A stretch of DNA of 6,197 nt from an uncultured Prevotellaceae bacterium (GTDB lineage Bacteria; Bacteroidota; Bacteroidia; Bacteroidales; Bacteroidaceae), in assembly GCA_945827465.1 (NCBI GenBank), contig CALZOH010000189.1, positions 1 through 6,197 of the forward strand. The letters run 5' to 3'. Made by a program: the position numbers and the translations under genes. The notes below the pieces were generated by a model, which saw only the letters and a program-made list of their open reading frames with translations, made no database searches and was not told the DNA's origin. Shown here one piece after another: positions 1-6,197 of this stretch. Numbering within the stretch: the stretch's first letter is position 1; each line of letters begins with the position of its first letter.

Positions 1-936
1 ACCTATATTCTTATAGTAACGGACGGCGAAATAAATCGCCCCAATAATACAGAAAATGTATAAAAGGATAAATATTCCACATTTAAATTTTAAGTTAATC
101 AGATACTGCGACTCTTGTTCTTTCCATTCATTGTATGAATGGAGATCTAATTCCTTTGCATCCTTAATAAACTCGGCATCTAAAAAGTCGAAAGTATTGG
201 AGTCTGCCGGACGTTCTACTTCTTGGTCGACATAAAAGTTAAGTTCATATGCGCGATTATTTGCAAAAATAGTGAGATGTTTCTTAAAAAGGGTTGGCGA
301 ATCATCTCCTACAGAAATAGTGGCGTATGTCGCTGTTTCAATAGCAGTGTATGGAGCAAAGTTATTAGAAAGTTGAAAAAAAGATGAATCAGAAACGAAG
401 GAATTTGTAATGCGCTGATATACAGATCTCTCATTTCCCTGCGAGTCTGCGGTTTCATTATCCAAATCATATACTCGAAGAATAATACCTCTTCCAAAAG
501 ATTTTGAACTATTATCCGAATCATATGTATGAAAGGCATGCAGGATATGATTGTAAGGCTCATCAGGTTCTTCATTAGGAAGTTCCTCCCAATGGCGTCC
601 CATAAAAATTGGAGTATGAATAAAGTGTCGTCTATTTTCAATTTCGACCTTATCACGAATGTCTCCAATCCGTAAATCAGAATAGTAACCGTTAGGAAAA
701 TACCATCCTTTGTATTGCCCATACATTGGGCGATAAAATCTATCACGGTTGAAGTCAGTAAAACTTACCATAGTTATTGCAACTGCAATCAAGAAAACGC
801 AATAAATCCAAATAGACCGAGCAATTTTCTTATGGTAAGTTACTTCAGGCTTGAATGGCTTTTTTGAACTACGTAACCAATCAATGAAGGCATATATTGC
901 GTATACAAGTAAGAATGAGACTAACGCACCAAGCAT
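1..936 (-). CDS. Predicted membrane protein with large extracytoplasmic domain (3' end missing)
   Basis: This reading frame stays open for 312 codons from an ATG at 936-934 to the window edge, with no stop, so its C-terminus lies outside. The ATG is the first after an in-frame TAA at 960-958. I see three hydrophobic segments: residues about 2-20 (LGALVSFLLVYAIYAF), about 41-60 (SIWIYCVFLIAVAITMVSF) and about 285-305 (CGIFILLYIFCIIGAIYF). The 22-40 linker is rich in Lys/Arg (SSKKPFKPEVTYHKK), so by the positive-inside rule it is cytoplasmic and the roughly 225-residue stretch between the second and third segments would lie outside the membrane. That domain is polar, rich in aromatic, Asp and Asn residues, and carries no motif I recognise. 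The gene starts 16 bases after the nuclease gene's stop, on the same strand, so it is probably co-transcribed. It is AT-rich (16/60 G+C at 61-120, 22/60 at 841-900), unlike the nuclease gene. Function is unknown; it may be a system component or an unrelated neighbour. Confidence 0.85.
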   Translation of the reverse strand, partial: MLGALVSFLLVYAIYAFIDWLRSSKKPFKPEVTYHKKIARSIWIYCVFLIAVAITMVSFTDFNRDRFYRPMYGQYKGWYFPNGYYSDLRIGDIRDKVEIENRRHFIHTPIFMGRHWEELPNEEPDEPYNHILHAFHTYDSDNSSKSFGRGIILRVYDLDNETADSQGNERSVYQRITNSFVSDSSFFQLSNNFAPYTAIETATYATISVGDDSPTLFKKHLTIFANNRAYELNFYVDQEVERPADSNTFDFLDAEFIKDAKELDLHSYNEWKEQESQYLINLKFKCGIFILLYIFCIIGAIYFAVRYYKNIG

Positions 937-952
937 AAGACAAATAGAAGTA

Positions 953-3250
953 TCAAGTTAATTTATCAATGGTAGTGAAATACGGAACGTAGGCATATTT
1001 GCCTTTGCGTTCCAGTTCGTAGACGTTGGGGTCAATATCGGGAACGGGGGTGAAGTCTATTATCTCGAAGCCGAGGTAATAGTCACCGGAGGGCGAGAAG
1101 CCGAGGGCTTCGAGCGCAGGTTTCGGGTAGAACTTCGGGCCATCGCCTTTAAGACGCAGTAGCAGTCGCTCGCTGTCGTGGTGCAAGAGAAGATATTTGG
1201 TTTTCTCGAAGCCCGACACGAGGTTGATGGAGCCTTTGCCGAGTGCCGCCGGAACATAGTACAACATCTGTTCCTTTATGACAGGAAGTTGCTCTGTCTT
1301 ATAATAGCCGACAAGCACGAGGTCTTCGGACGCCGGCATATCGGCGACATTATACTGCAAGCCTCTCTGCGGTATCGCCCCTTTCACAAGGTCGATGGCG
1401 ACAGGCGCGGTGAGTATCTGCACAAGGTGCTGATGGAGCAAAGTGCCCTCTCCGGCAGGATTGGTGTGGTCGGGCAACAAGGGGAATGCCCCGATGTTGA
1501 CCGATTCGATACTTCGGTAGTAGTAGCGTTTCTTTATGCTCTCGTCATCGCCGCGACCGGGAAAAAGTATGTAGCCACCGATGATTTCTTTGGCGGCGTA
1601 GCCGTAGCGGTTCTCGCGTTTCTGCCCGTAGTAGATGGCATCGCGGTAGCGGTGCATCTGATTGATAGCATCCGAAGGAGGATAGTCTGCGCCTGTCTGA
1701 TTGAGGTCGGAGATTTCATCGGCGTCCTCTTTGGAAAGTCGGTCATCATCGGTGACGCGATATTTCGCATCATAAAGATATGTCAGCTCGAAGCCGTCGG
1801 GTTTACGCACGGTAAGCACGATGTCGGGGCGGTTGTCGGTTGTGGCTGTATGCACATCACCGCTGCGGCGGTTGAAGGTGTGCTGATAATACAGCCTCAC
1901 CTCGTCCTCGCCGTAGAAATAGCGGACGGTGTGTTCTGCGGTCGAGTCGCTGAACGGTTCGAGCATTACCATCGGTTCCTCTCTGATTTCTTCGGGATTG
2001 GCGAAGTCAAGGCCGAGGATTTCAGCGACCATAGAGCGCATTTTCAGGAAACACCATAATTCGTACAGCTCCCACACCGGGCGCACGCCGATGTTGTTGC
2101 TCCCCTCGAACAGCTCGATGCCCTTTTGTAGCATGAGCCAATAGCGGTAAACCTGAGCGTAGCCGGTGCGCTTTTGAAGCACCATGCTTTCGCTGTGCAG
2201 CGGTTCGCCGCGCAGGTTGCGGAGCAACGGACTCAGGGCGAGCTTGCGTAGTCGGCTTTGGTAATTGTCGAGTTCGGCAATTTCGCTCTGCGCGATCTCG
2301 CTCCCTTTCTGCTCGGCCTTTGCTTTGAGCTGACGGAAGATTACATCGAGTCTGCGGCTTATGCGTTCGAGCGTGAATTTTACGAAGCGGTTCTCTCGTG
2401 TATTGTTGGTGTTTTCCGTTATTTCGTGCCGGAAATAAGCGGTTTCAAGCGTCTGTTCTGCCTTACGCTCGGCATACAGCCGAGCCATCTGCGGAGTCCA
2501 GCGTTTGATGCGCTCCGGCTTGCTGAACCGCACATCGCGGGTTTCGCGCAGGTGCGGACGGTTGACAATGTAAGTGACGGCTTTGATATAGCCGTCTATT
2601 ACCTCGCGGAAGATTGAGAGCCAGACATCATCGTTGCTGCTCCGTCCATCGAGACTCAGGGTCTGCAAGGTCTTTGATAGATACTTGTAGATTATATCGT
2701 TATACTCGCGGTTGATGTCGGCCAGTATATAATTGTAGTCCTCCTTTGTGTCAAGTTTCGGCGACACTACGCGGAATGAAAGTGTGTCGGTGCGTTCCTT
2801 CTCGCCTTTCGGACGGTAGCGGAACGAAAGGTCGAACACTCCCGGCTCGTTGATGAAATCGAGCGAGGCGGCGAGAAGCCAATCGCTATCACCGATTTTC
2901 ACGGCAGTAAACATATCCTGCACCTCCTTGAGTCGATGCACAATGCTTGGCGGCTCGGCAAGCCCGGTGAACTGGAGCGAGAAATTATAGATGGCTGTTT
3001 CGTAGAAAACGGGCGGCAGTACGAGCCACGCCGTACTGTCGGGTTCTCCGACTTCGGAAGGCTCGGATGCAGTAGGCTCGGCGAGCGAGAGCGTGCCGGA
3101 CAAGGATGAACGGTAATCGCAGTATGTCAGGGCGGTCTCGGTAGAGCCGACACGGGTGCGGAATCTCCGCCACAGTCTGCCGTTGTCGGCGGCTGTCGCG
3201 GCCTGTATCTTCACGCGCTTGTCGGTGCTGATAAAACTGAGAACGTCCAT
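953..3250 (-). CDS. McrC-like nuclease subunit: DUF2357 / PD-(D/E)xK (DUF524-type) protein
   Basis: This 765-residue protein is the probable DNA-cleaving partner of the McrB-like NTPase encoded just upstream. Residues about 70-300 match the DUF2357 style of N-terminal region, with a long helical, Arg/Lys-rich stretch around 230-350. A nuclease domain follows. It contains VWELYELWCF (392-401), RPDIVL (474-479, candidate metal ligand D476), YLYDAKYR (491-498, D494-x-K496) and QMHRY (531-535). The order D, D-x-K, Q-xxx-Y is the PD-(D/E)xK fold signature with the extra QxxxY seen in RecB-like nucleases. The following GGYILFPGRGD (558-567) is also typical of this family from memory. Residues about 640-735 form an additional beta-rich C-terminal region containing LVLVGYY and YYLGFEIIDF. 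All key nuclease residues are present and the frame is intact, so the protein should be active. The start ATG is 12 bases after the mcrB-like stop, with no clear Shine-Dalgarno sequence. The gene is G+C-rich (38/60 at 2161-2220 and at 3061-3120). Family assignment is fairly sure; the cleavage target is inferred from context. Confidence 0.9.
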   Translation of the reverse strand: MDVLSFISTDKRVKIQAATAADNGRLWRRFRTRVGSTETALTYCDYRSSLSGTLSLAEPTASEPSEVGEPDSTAWLVLPPVFYETAIYNFSLQFTGLAEPPSIVHRLKEVQDMFTAVKIGDSDWLLAASLDFINEPGVFDLSFRYRPKGEKERTDTLSFRVVSPKLDTKEDYNYILADINREYNDIIYKYLSKTLQTLSLDGRSSNDDVWLSIFREVIDGYIKAVTYIVNRPHLRETRDVRFSKPERIKRWTPQMARLYAERKAEQTLETAYFRHEITENTNNTRENRFVKFTLERISRRLDVIFRQLKAKAEQKGSEIAQSEIAELDNYQSRLRKLALSPLLRNLRGEPLHSESMVLQKRTGYAQVYRYWLMLQKGIELFEGSNNIGVRPVWELYELWCFLKMRSMVAEILGLDFANPEEIREEPMVMLEPFSDSTAEHTVRYFYGEDEVRLYYQHTFNRRSGDVHTATTDNRPDIVLTVRKPDGFELTYLYDAKYRVTDDDRLSKEDADEISDLNQTGADYPPSDAINQMHRYRDAIYYGQKRENRYGYAAKEIIGGYILFPGRGDDESIKKRYYYRSIESVNIGAFPLLPDHTNPAGEGTLLHQHLVQILTAPVAIDLVKGAIPQRGLQYNVADMPASEDLVLVGYYKTEQLPVIKEQMLYYVPAALGKGSINLVSGFEKTKYLLLHHDSERLLLRLKGDGPKFYPKPALEALGFSPSGDYYLGFEIIDFTPVPDIDPNVYELERKGKYAYVPYFTTIDKLT

Positions 3251-3262
3251 ACGCGGTGACGT

Positions 3263-5392
3263 TTACGGCCAGAACGAAGTAAACTGGCCCCGGTCGAGCC
3301 TGTCTGCCATCTCCTTGACTTTGTCCGCTGACTGCGGATATGAGGCCGTATAGTCGGCCAACGCTTTCAGCGGCTCCTTGAGCAGGTCGACATCGCCCTC
3401 GATGCGCGGCAATACTTTCATCATAAGAATTGAATCTATAGCCGTGGCGAGAAGTTTCTCTTTCTCGACATCGGGCGAGTCGGCGCGAAGCGCGGCGAAA
3501 TATAGAATCAATTCGTTCTGCACACGGTAAGCAATCTTGAACGGTGTGCCGTTCAAGGCGCGGTTGAGCGCGGCGAGTTTGCCGGGCAGTTCATCTTTGA
3601 GGAACTGGCGGTCTTCCTCGTCCATTGCCACGAGTGCTTCGTCAGCGGATACGAACTTAGGCATGAAAAGGTCTTTGCCGAGAGGGTTATCTACGTAGGC
3701 GAGTTCTTCGTAATCATCGAAGAACGACATGAAAGGAGCTTCGCCATCGGCGATGTTCATTTCGATAGTCATTGCGCGATCAATCACCTTGCGGCTGAAC
3801 TGATGGGTGGTTTCGTCCATATTGACCGTGCCGATGACGATAAGATTTTCGGGGATGCGCAGACCCTCGGCTTTGAGGGTTTCGTAGACTTCGTTTTCCT
3901 TGCCGTATCTCGGAGTCGGGTCGGAAGTGGCGTGTGCATCGTAATCGCCCGTAGAGGAAGATTCATGTCCGAATAGTTCGGCAGTAAGCTGCCCCTCAAA
4001 CTCTTTGAACACATCGGCCTCTATCAAGGCTTCGCTCGTGATATGGCCGTCCTTCTTCTTTCGGCTTTCCAATACGCTCAGGAACTCGGCGAAGTATTGC
4101 TCCACCGGGGCAAGGTTCATTTCATCGAGGCAGACGAAGAAAGGCGTATCGCTGTAAAGCATGGCCTTGACAAGGAACCTGATAAACGATGTCAGCACAT
4201 AGTGCTTGGTTCCGATCTGACTGCGATAGCCGAGAAGTTCCGTGCTGTCGTGCCAATTCGGTTTCACCTCGATAAGACAATAGTTGCCGGGCGACGTTGT
4301 ATCTTTACGAAGTTCGGCGTTGTCGGGGCACGACTTATAGGCGAGCTGCTTGACGATTCGGCTCTTGCCAGTGCCGGAAATACCTGCGAGCAAAAGGAAC
4401 GGCTTCGTCCGCATGGCACGGAGGTAATCGCGTAATGATTGAGATACGGCAGAGGCTTCTATCTGCACAGTACGCTTTTTCTGATTTTCAATATTTGCTC
4501 GGAAGTTAGCACTCGCAAGAATACTCAAGAAATTGCGGTAGTAACGATGCGTTGTCCAAACCATGTATTTGTTACCGCTATTCTCGCGCTCTTTCGCCAA
4601 ATAAGCGAGTTCGACAAAATTATGTTGCAAACGGTCGAGAATGGCATTGTATTGGTCATAATCAACTATTTGGAAAACATTGTTATAGCCTACGTCGAGT
4701 TTAGCGATGTAGGGAGACAATGTTTTCTCGAACATATCGATATAGTCTGAGAAGTCGGATGTATGGAGATTAACAAGACTCACGAAATGAGCGAAGCTAT
4801 CGCGTACTTTGTTCTCCAACTCTTGTTTATTTTCGATAATGTCGCCAGATGGCTTCCAACCGAGATATTCACCCCAAGAGGCATCTATTTTTAACGCATC
4901 ATTTTGAAAAGATGAGTTGAGCGTGGTAAGGATAGAGAAAAAGGCCTTTATATCGCATCTTTCTTCGGCCTCGTTAAAAAGTCGAATGGTCTGATTGGAG
5001 TGATCATCAAGACCAATTACAGGGAGAGCTGAACAAAGATAATAGGCTTTAGGCGCTGTACTCAATATATCCAAGCGATTGAAAGTATTTTCAAAAATGT
5101 ACTCTATAGATATATCGCTTGTACTTTCATCATTAAATTTTTCCCCTCGATTAATGTGTTGTAATTTTCCGATAGCTTGATAACCCTGTTTCCACTCGGT
5201 CGGTATTCCTTTATTATTATCAGAACCAAGCCAAATAAAAACATAAGTTCCAACCTCAAACTCTTGTGGAACCTGAGTACACTTGACGCTGATAACTACA
5301 TCACTTTTTCGTATGCCGGGAGATAACTTGACAAGTTTACGGATGTCCTCTACACTTGTCTTGCCTAATCGGAGTGAAGCGAATTTACTCAT
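3263..5392 (-). CDS. McrB-like AAA+ NTPase (restriction subunit) with N-terminal putative PUA/EVE-like reader
   Basis: This 709-residue protein is a McrB-family AAA+ ATPase/GTPase, expected to form a ring that recognises DNA and drives translocation for the adjacent nuclease. Its AAA+ module is clear: Walker A GISGTGKS (337-344), Walker B FFVCLDEMNLA (418-428), and the sensor/arginine region GTVNMDETTHQFSRKVIDR (521-539), a pattern typical of McrB relatives. In E. coli McrB the corresponding protein hydrolyses GTP; whether this one prefers GTP or ATP cannot be read from sequence. A roughly 70-residue charged stretch (about 444-515) separates Walker B from sensor 1. The N-terminal half (1-316) is the expected specificity region. 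Residues about 45-80, including YVFIWLGSD and QGYQAIGKL, resemble an EVE/PUA-like base-flipping barrel, though only tentatively. The ATG at 5392-5390 overlaps the methyltransferase TGA as ATGA. The N-terminal half is AT-rich (18/60 G+C at 5101-5160) and the AAA+ half is not (35/60 at 4321-4380), which suggests a composite gene. No frame disruption is seen. Confidence 0.92.
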   Translation of the reverse strand: MSKFASLRLGKTSVEDIRKLVKLSPGIRKSDVVISVKCTQVPQEFEVGTYVFIWLGSDNNKGIPTEWKQGYQAIGKLQHINRGEKFNDESTSDISIEYIFENTFNRLDILSTAPKAYYLCSALPVIGLDDHSNQTIRLFNEAEERCDIKAFFSILTTLNSSFQNDALKIDASWGEYLGWKPSGDIIENKQELENKVRDSFAHFVSLVNLHTSDFSDYIDMFEKTLSPYIAKLDVGYNNVFQIVDYDQYNAILDRLQHNFVELAYLAKERENSGNKYMVWTTHRYYRNFLSILASANFRANIENQKKRTVQIEASAVSQSLRDYLRAMRTKPFLLLAGISGTGKSRIVKQLAYKSCPDNAELRKDTTSPGNYCLIEVKPNWHDSTELLGYRSQIGTKHYVLTSFIRFLVKAMLYSDTPFFVCLDEMNLAPVEQYFAEFLSVLESRKKKDGHITSEALIEADVFKEFEGQLTAELFGHESSSTGDYDAHATSDPTPRYGKENEVYETLKAEGLRIPENLIVIGTVNMDETTHQFSRKVIDRAMTIEMNIADGEAPFMSFFDDYEELAYVDNPLGKDLFMPKFVSADEALVAMDEEDRQFLKDELPGKLAALNRALNGTPFKIAYRVQNELILYFAALRADSPDVEKEKLLATAIDSILMMKVLPRIEGDVDLLKEPLKALADYTASYPQSADKVKEMADRLDRGQFTSFWP
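5389..5392 (-). promoter_or_regulatory. ATGA stop-start overlap coupling methyltransferase and McrB-like translation
   Basis: On the minus strand the bases read ATGA. The ATG opens the McrB-like gene and the TGA closes the methyltransferase. The upstream bases (gccgctaaattacagct) hold no convincing Shine-Dalgarno sequence, so start of the second gene probably depends on the ribosome finishing the first. Such coupling would keep restriction-subunit synthesis tied to methyltransferase synthesis, which is sensible for avoiding self-cleavage. The overlap is seen directly; the coupling is inferred. Confidence 0.7.
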
Positions 5393-6151
5393 AGCTGTAA
5401 TTTAGCGGCTTCCCTTTCTAATGCGTTGCGTAGAGGAGCGAACAAGGTTCGGCCTTGTTTGTCTACACGTCTCAATATTCCAGTAGCAGCATTTGAAGTT
5501 AAATAATACTTTTGAGAAGCTGTACTTTCAATCAAAGGAAAAAGTTCAGACTCCACTATATTTTTGGGGGAAGGAGGAATTTCTACTTGGTACTGCATTT
5601 CAAAACTAGCAAAACCGGCCTTTGCCCATTTGAACGATATATCTGCAATTGAAAAGTCAATAGAAAGTAAATCTAAGTCCAACGGCTTTGCTTTCTTAGT
5701 ATGAGGATTATAACTTATAATTCCCTCTTTTGAACGGACTTTGCTCTTACGTATTAGATTAAGATAAATACGTTCAGCAATCCATTCTATCACCGGAACG
5801 GACACGGCATTACCTACCGCAGTATAACGCAAGGTGTCTATCTCTTCACTATCTTCTTGCATATTCGCAACGAGAGTCCAGTTATCAGGAAATCCTTGCA
5901 AACGCTCACTCTCTAATGGAGTCAACCTCCTAACACCGCTCTCATCTGCTACATAAGTCCTACTCCAATCTGTCCCTGTATGTCTGCCCGATGAAGCAGC
6001 GAGGCAGTATGCCACTTTTGGGACTTGTGGAAAGACGTTAGCAGGAGATGACAGTGTAAGAAAGTCTTTTCTTGGATTGGCGGGCTTTTCAACAAAACCG
6101 TCTTCAAAAAGACTTTTCACTGCCAAATCAACTCGATTTCTCCAACAACAG
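5389..6151 (-). CDS. DNA (cytosine-5-)-methyltransferase, C-terminal part (5' end cut by contig end)
   Basis: About 253 native codons remain of a C5-cytosine methyltransferase, which transfers a methyl group from S-adenosylmethionine to cytosine in a specific DNA site. Conserved motif IX is visible at residues 74-92 of the remaining part (RRLTPLESERLQGFPDNWT), and motif X follows at about 109-120 (YTAVGNAVSVPV). The stretch before motif IX, up to RNRVDLAVKSLFEDGF, would be the end of the target-recognition region. Motifs I-VIII, with the SAM-binding and catalytic Pro-Cys, are missing because the contig ends. After motif X there is an unusual tail of about 125 residues ending KYYLTSNAATGILRRVDKQG and an alanine/leucine-rich helix. 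The tail resembles a module I recall from phage-type methyltransferases. An apparent GTG start at 6180 and the first ten residues MGSEMCIRDS come from sequencing adapter and must be removed. The gene overlaps the mcrB-like start by four bases, so the methyltransferase is most likely the protective or marking arm of the same system. It is AT-rich (19/60 G+C at 5701-5760). Confidence 0.93.
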
Positions 6152-6197
6152 CTGTCTCTTATACACATCTCCGAGCCCACGAGACGTAGAGGAATCT
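6152..6197. other. Illumina Nextera adapter contamination at contig end
   Basis: Reading the plus strand, 6152-6170 is the 19-base Tn5 mosaic end CTGTCTCTTATACACATCT. Next, 6171-6185 is CCGAGCCCACGAGAC, the rest of the Nextera read-2 adapter. Then 6186-6193 is GTAGAGGA, an 8-base i7 index (I recall it as N712), and 6194-6197 ATCT begins the P7 flow-cell sequence. These bases are library construct, not genome. They create the false protein start MGSEMCIRDS in the minus-strand methyltransferase frame. Native sequence ends at 6151. Confidence 0.98.

Noticed and set aside
309..746. A minus-strand 145-codon open frame, hydrophobic and apparently membrane-like.
   Set aside because: It lies in a different frame inside the 312-codon membrane-protein gene, which is open from 936 to the window edge, starts just after the nuclease gene and has sensible codon content. 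The smaller frame is an out-of-frame shadow.
937..952. TATTTG in the 16-base gap before the membrane gene, considered as a Bacteroidota -7 promoter element (TAnnTTTG).
   Set aside because: It does not match the consensus exactly, lies only a few bases from the ATG, and has no convincing upstream -33 element, so read-through from the operon is the simpler view.
1178..2059. A plus-strand 293-codon open frame antisense to the nuclease gene.
   Set aside because: It sits opposite the DUF2357 gene's conserved nuclease region, has no recognisable domain, and long antisense frames are common opposite G+C-rich genes. The minus-strand protein has a full catalytic motif set.
4043..4750. Two plus-strand open frames (4043-4435 and 4439-4750) antisense to the McrB-like gene.
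   Set aside because: The first lies opposite the Walker A and Walker B coding region and the second opposite the N-terminal half. Neither shows a domain or leader, and both are explained by the real minus-strand gene.
6151..6180. A GTG start at 6180 giving a complete 263-residue methyltransferase.
   Set aside because: Those codons are in Nextera adapter sequence. A C5 methyltransferase also needs motifs I-VIII, which are absent, so the gene is truncated by the contig end.

Overview
The window is one end of an assembled contig. It holds a single block of four adjacent genes, all on the minus strand, so it reads from high to low coordinates. In transcription order they are: the C-terminal part of a DNA cytosine-5 methyltransferase (5389-6151), a McrB-like AAA+ NTPase (3263-5392), a McrC-like DUF2357/PD-(D/E)xK nuclease (953-3250), and a predicted membrane protein that runs off the window's left edge (1-936). 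Junctions are very tight: a 4-base ATGA overlap, then gaps of 12 and 16 bases. One transcript is therefore likely, and its promoter lies outside the window.

The last 46 bases (6152-6197) are not biological. They are the Illumina Nextera transposase end, read-2 adapter, an 8-base index and the start of the flow-cell adapter. The methyltransferase is therefore cut by the end of the sequenced fragment, not by a natural truncation. Any protein model beginning MGSEMCIRDS is an artefact.

The first three genes together look like a restriction-modification or modification-dependent restriction system built on McrBC chemistry. The closest named precedent I know is the LlaJI type, in which m5C methyltransferases are paired with a McrB-type NTPase and a partner nuclease subunit. 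The likely division of labour is that the methyltransferase marks host DNA, the N-terminal part of the McrB-like protein reads DNA, its AAA+ ring provides NTP-driven movement, and the DUF2357 protein cuts. The membrane gene downstream is unrecognised and could be an extra component or just a neighbour.

Base composition is strongly mosaic. Sampled 60-base stretches are about 52-63% G+C across most of the nuclease gene and the ATPase-domain half of mcrB (about 1020-4440). They fall to about 27-43% in the membrane gene, the N-terminal half of mcrB and the methyltransferase. The shift inside mcrB coincides with the junction between the putative DNA-reading half and the AAA+ domain, which suggests specificity-module exchange.

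The organism is probably a gut-type Bacteroidota member. The grounds are weak: no clear Shine-Dalgarno sequences before the starts, AT-rich leaders, and general resemblance of the proteins to Bacteroidales homologues recalled from memory. There are no RNA genes, mobile-element genes, CRISPR arrays or gene-free stretches over 300 bases in the window.
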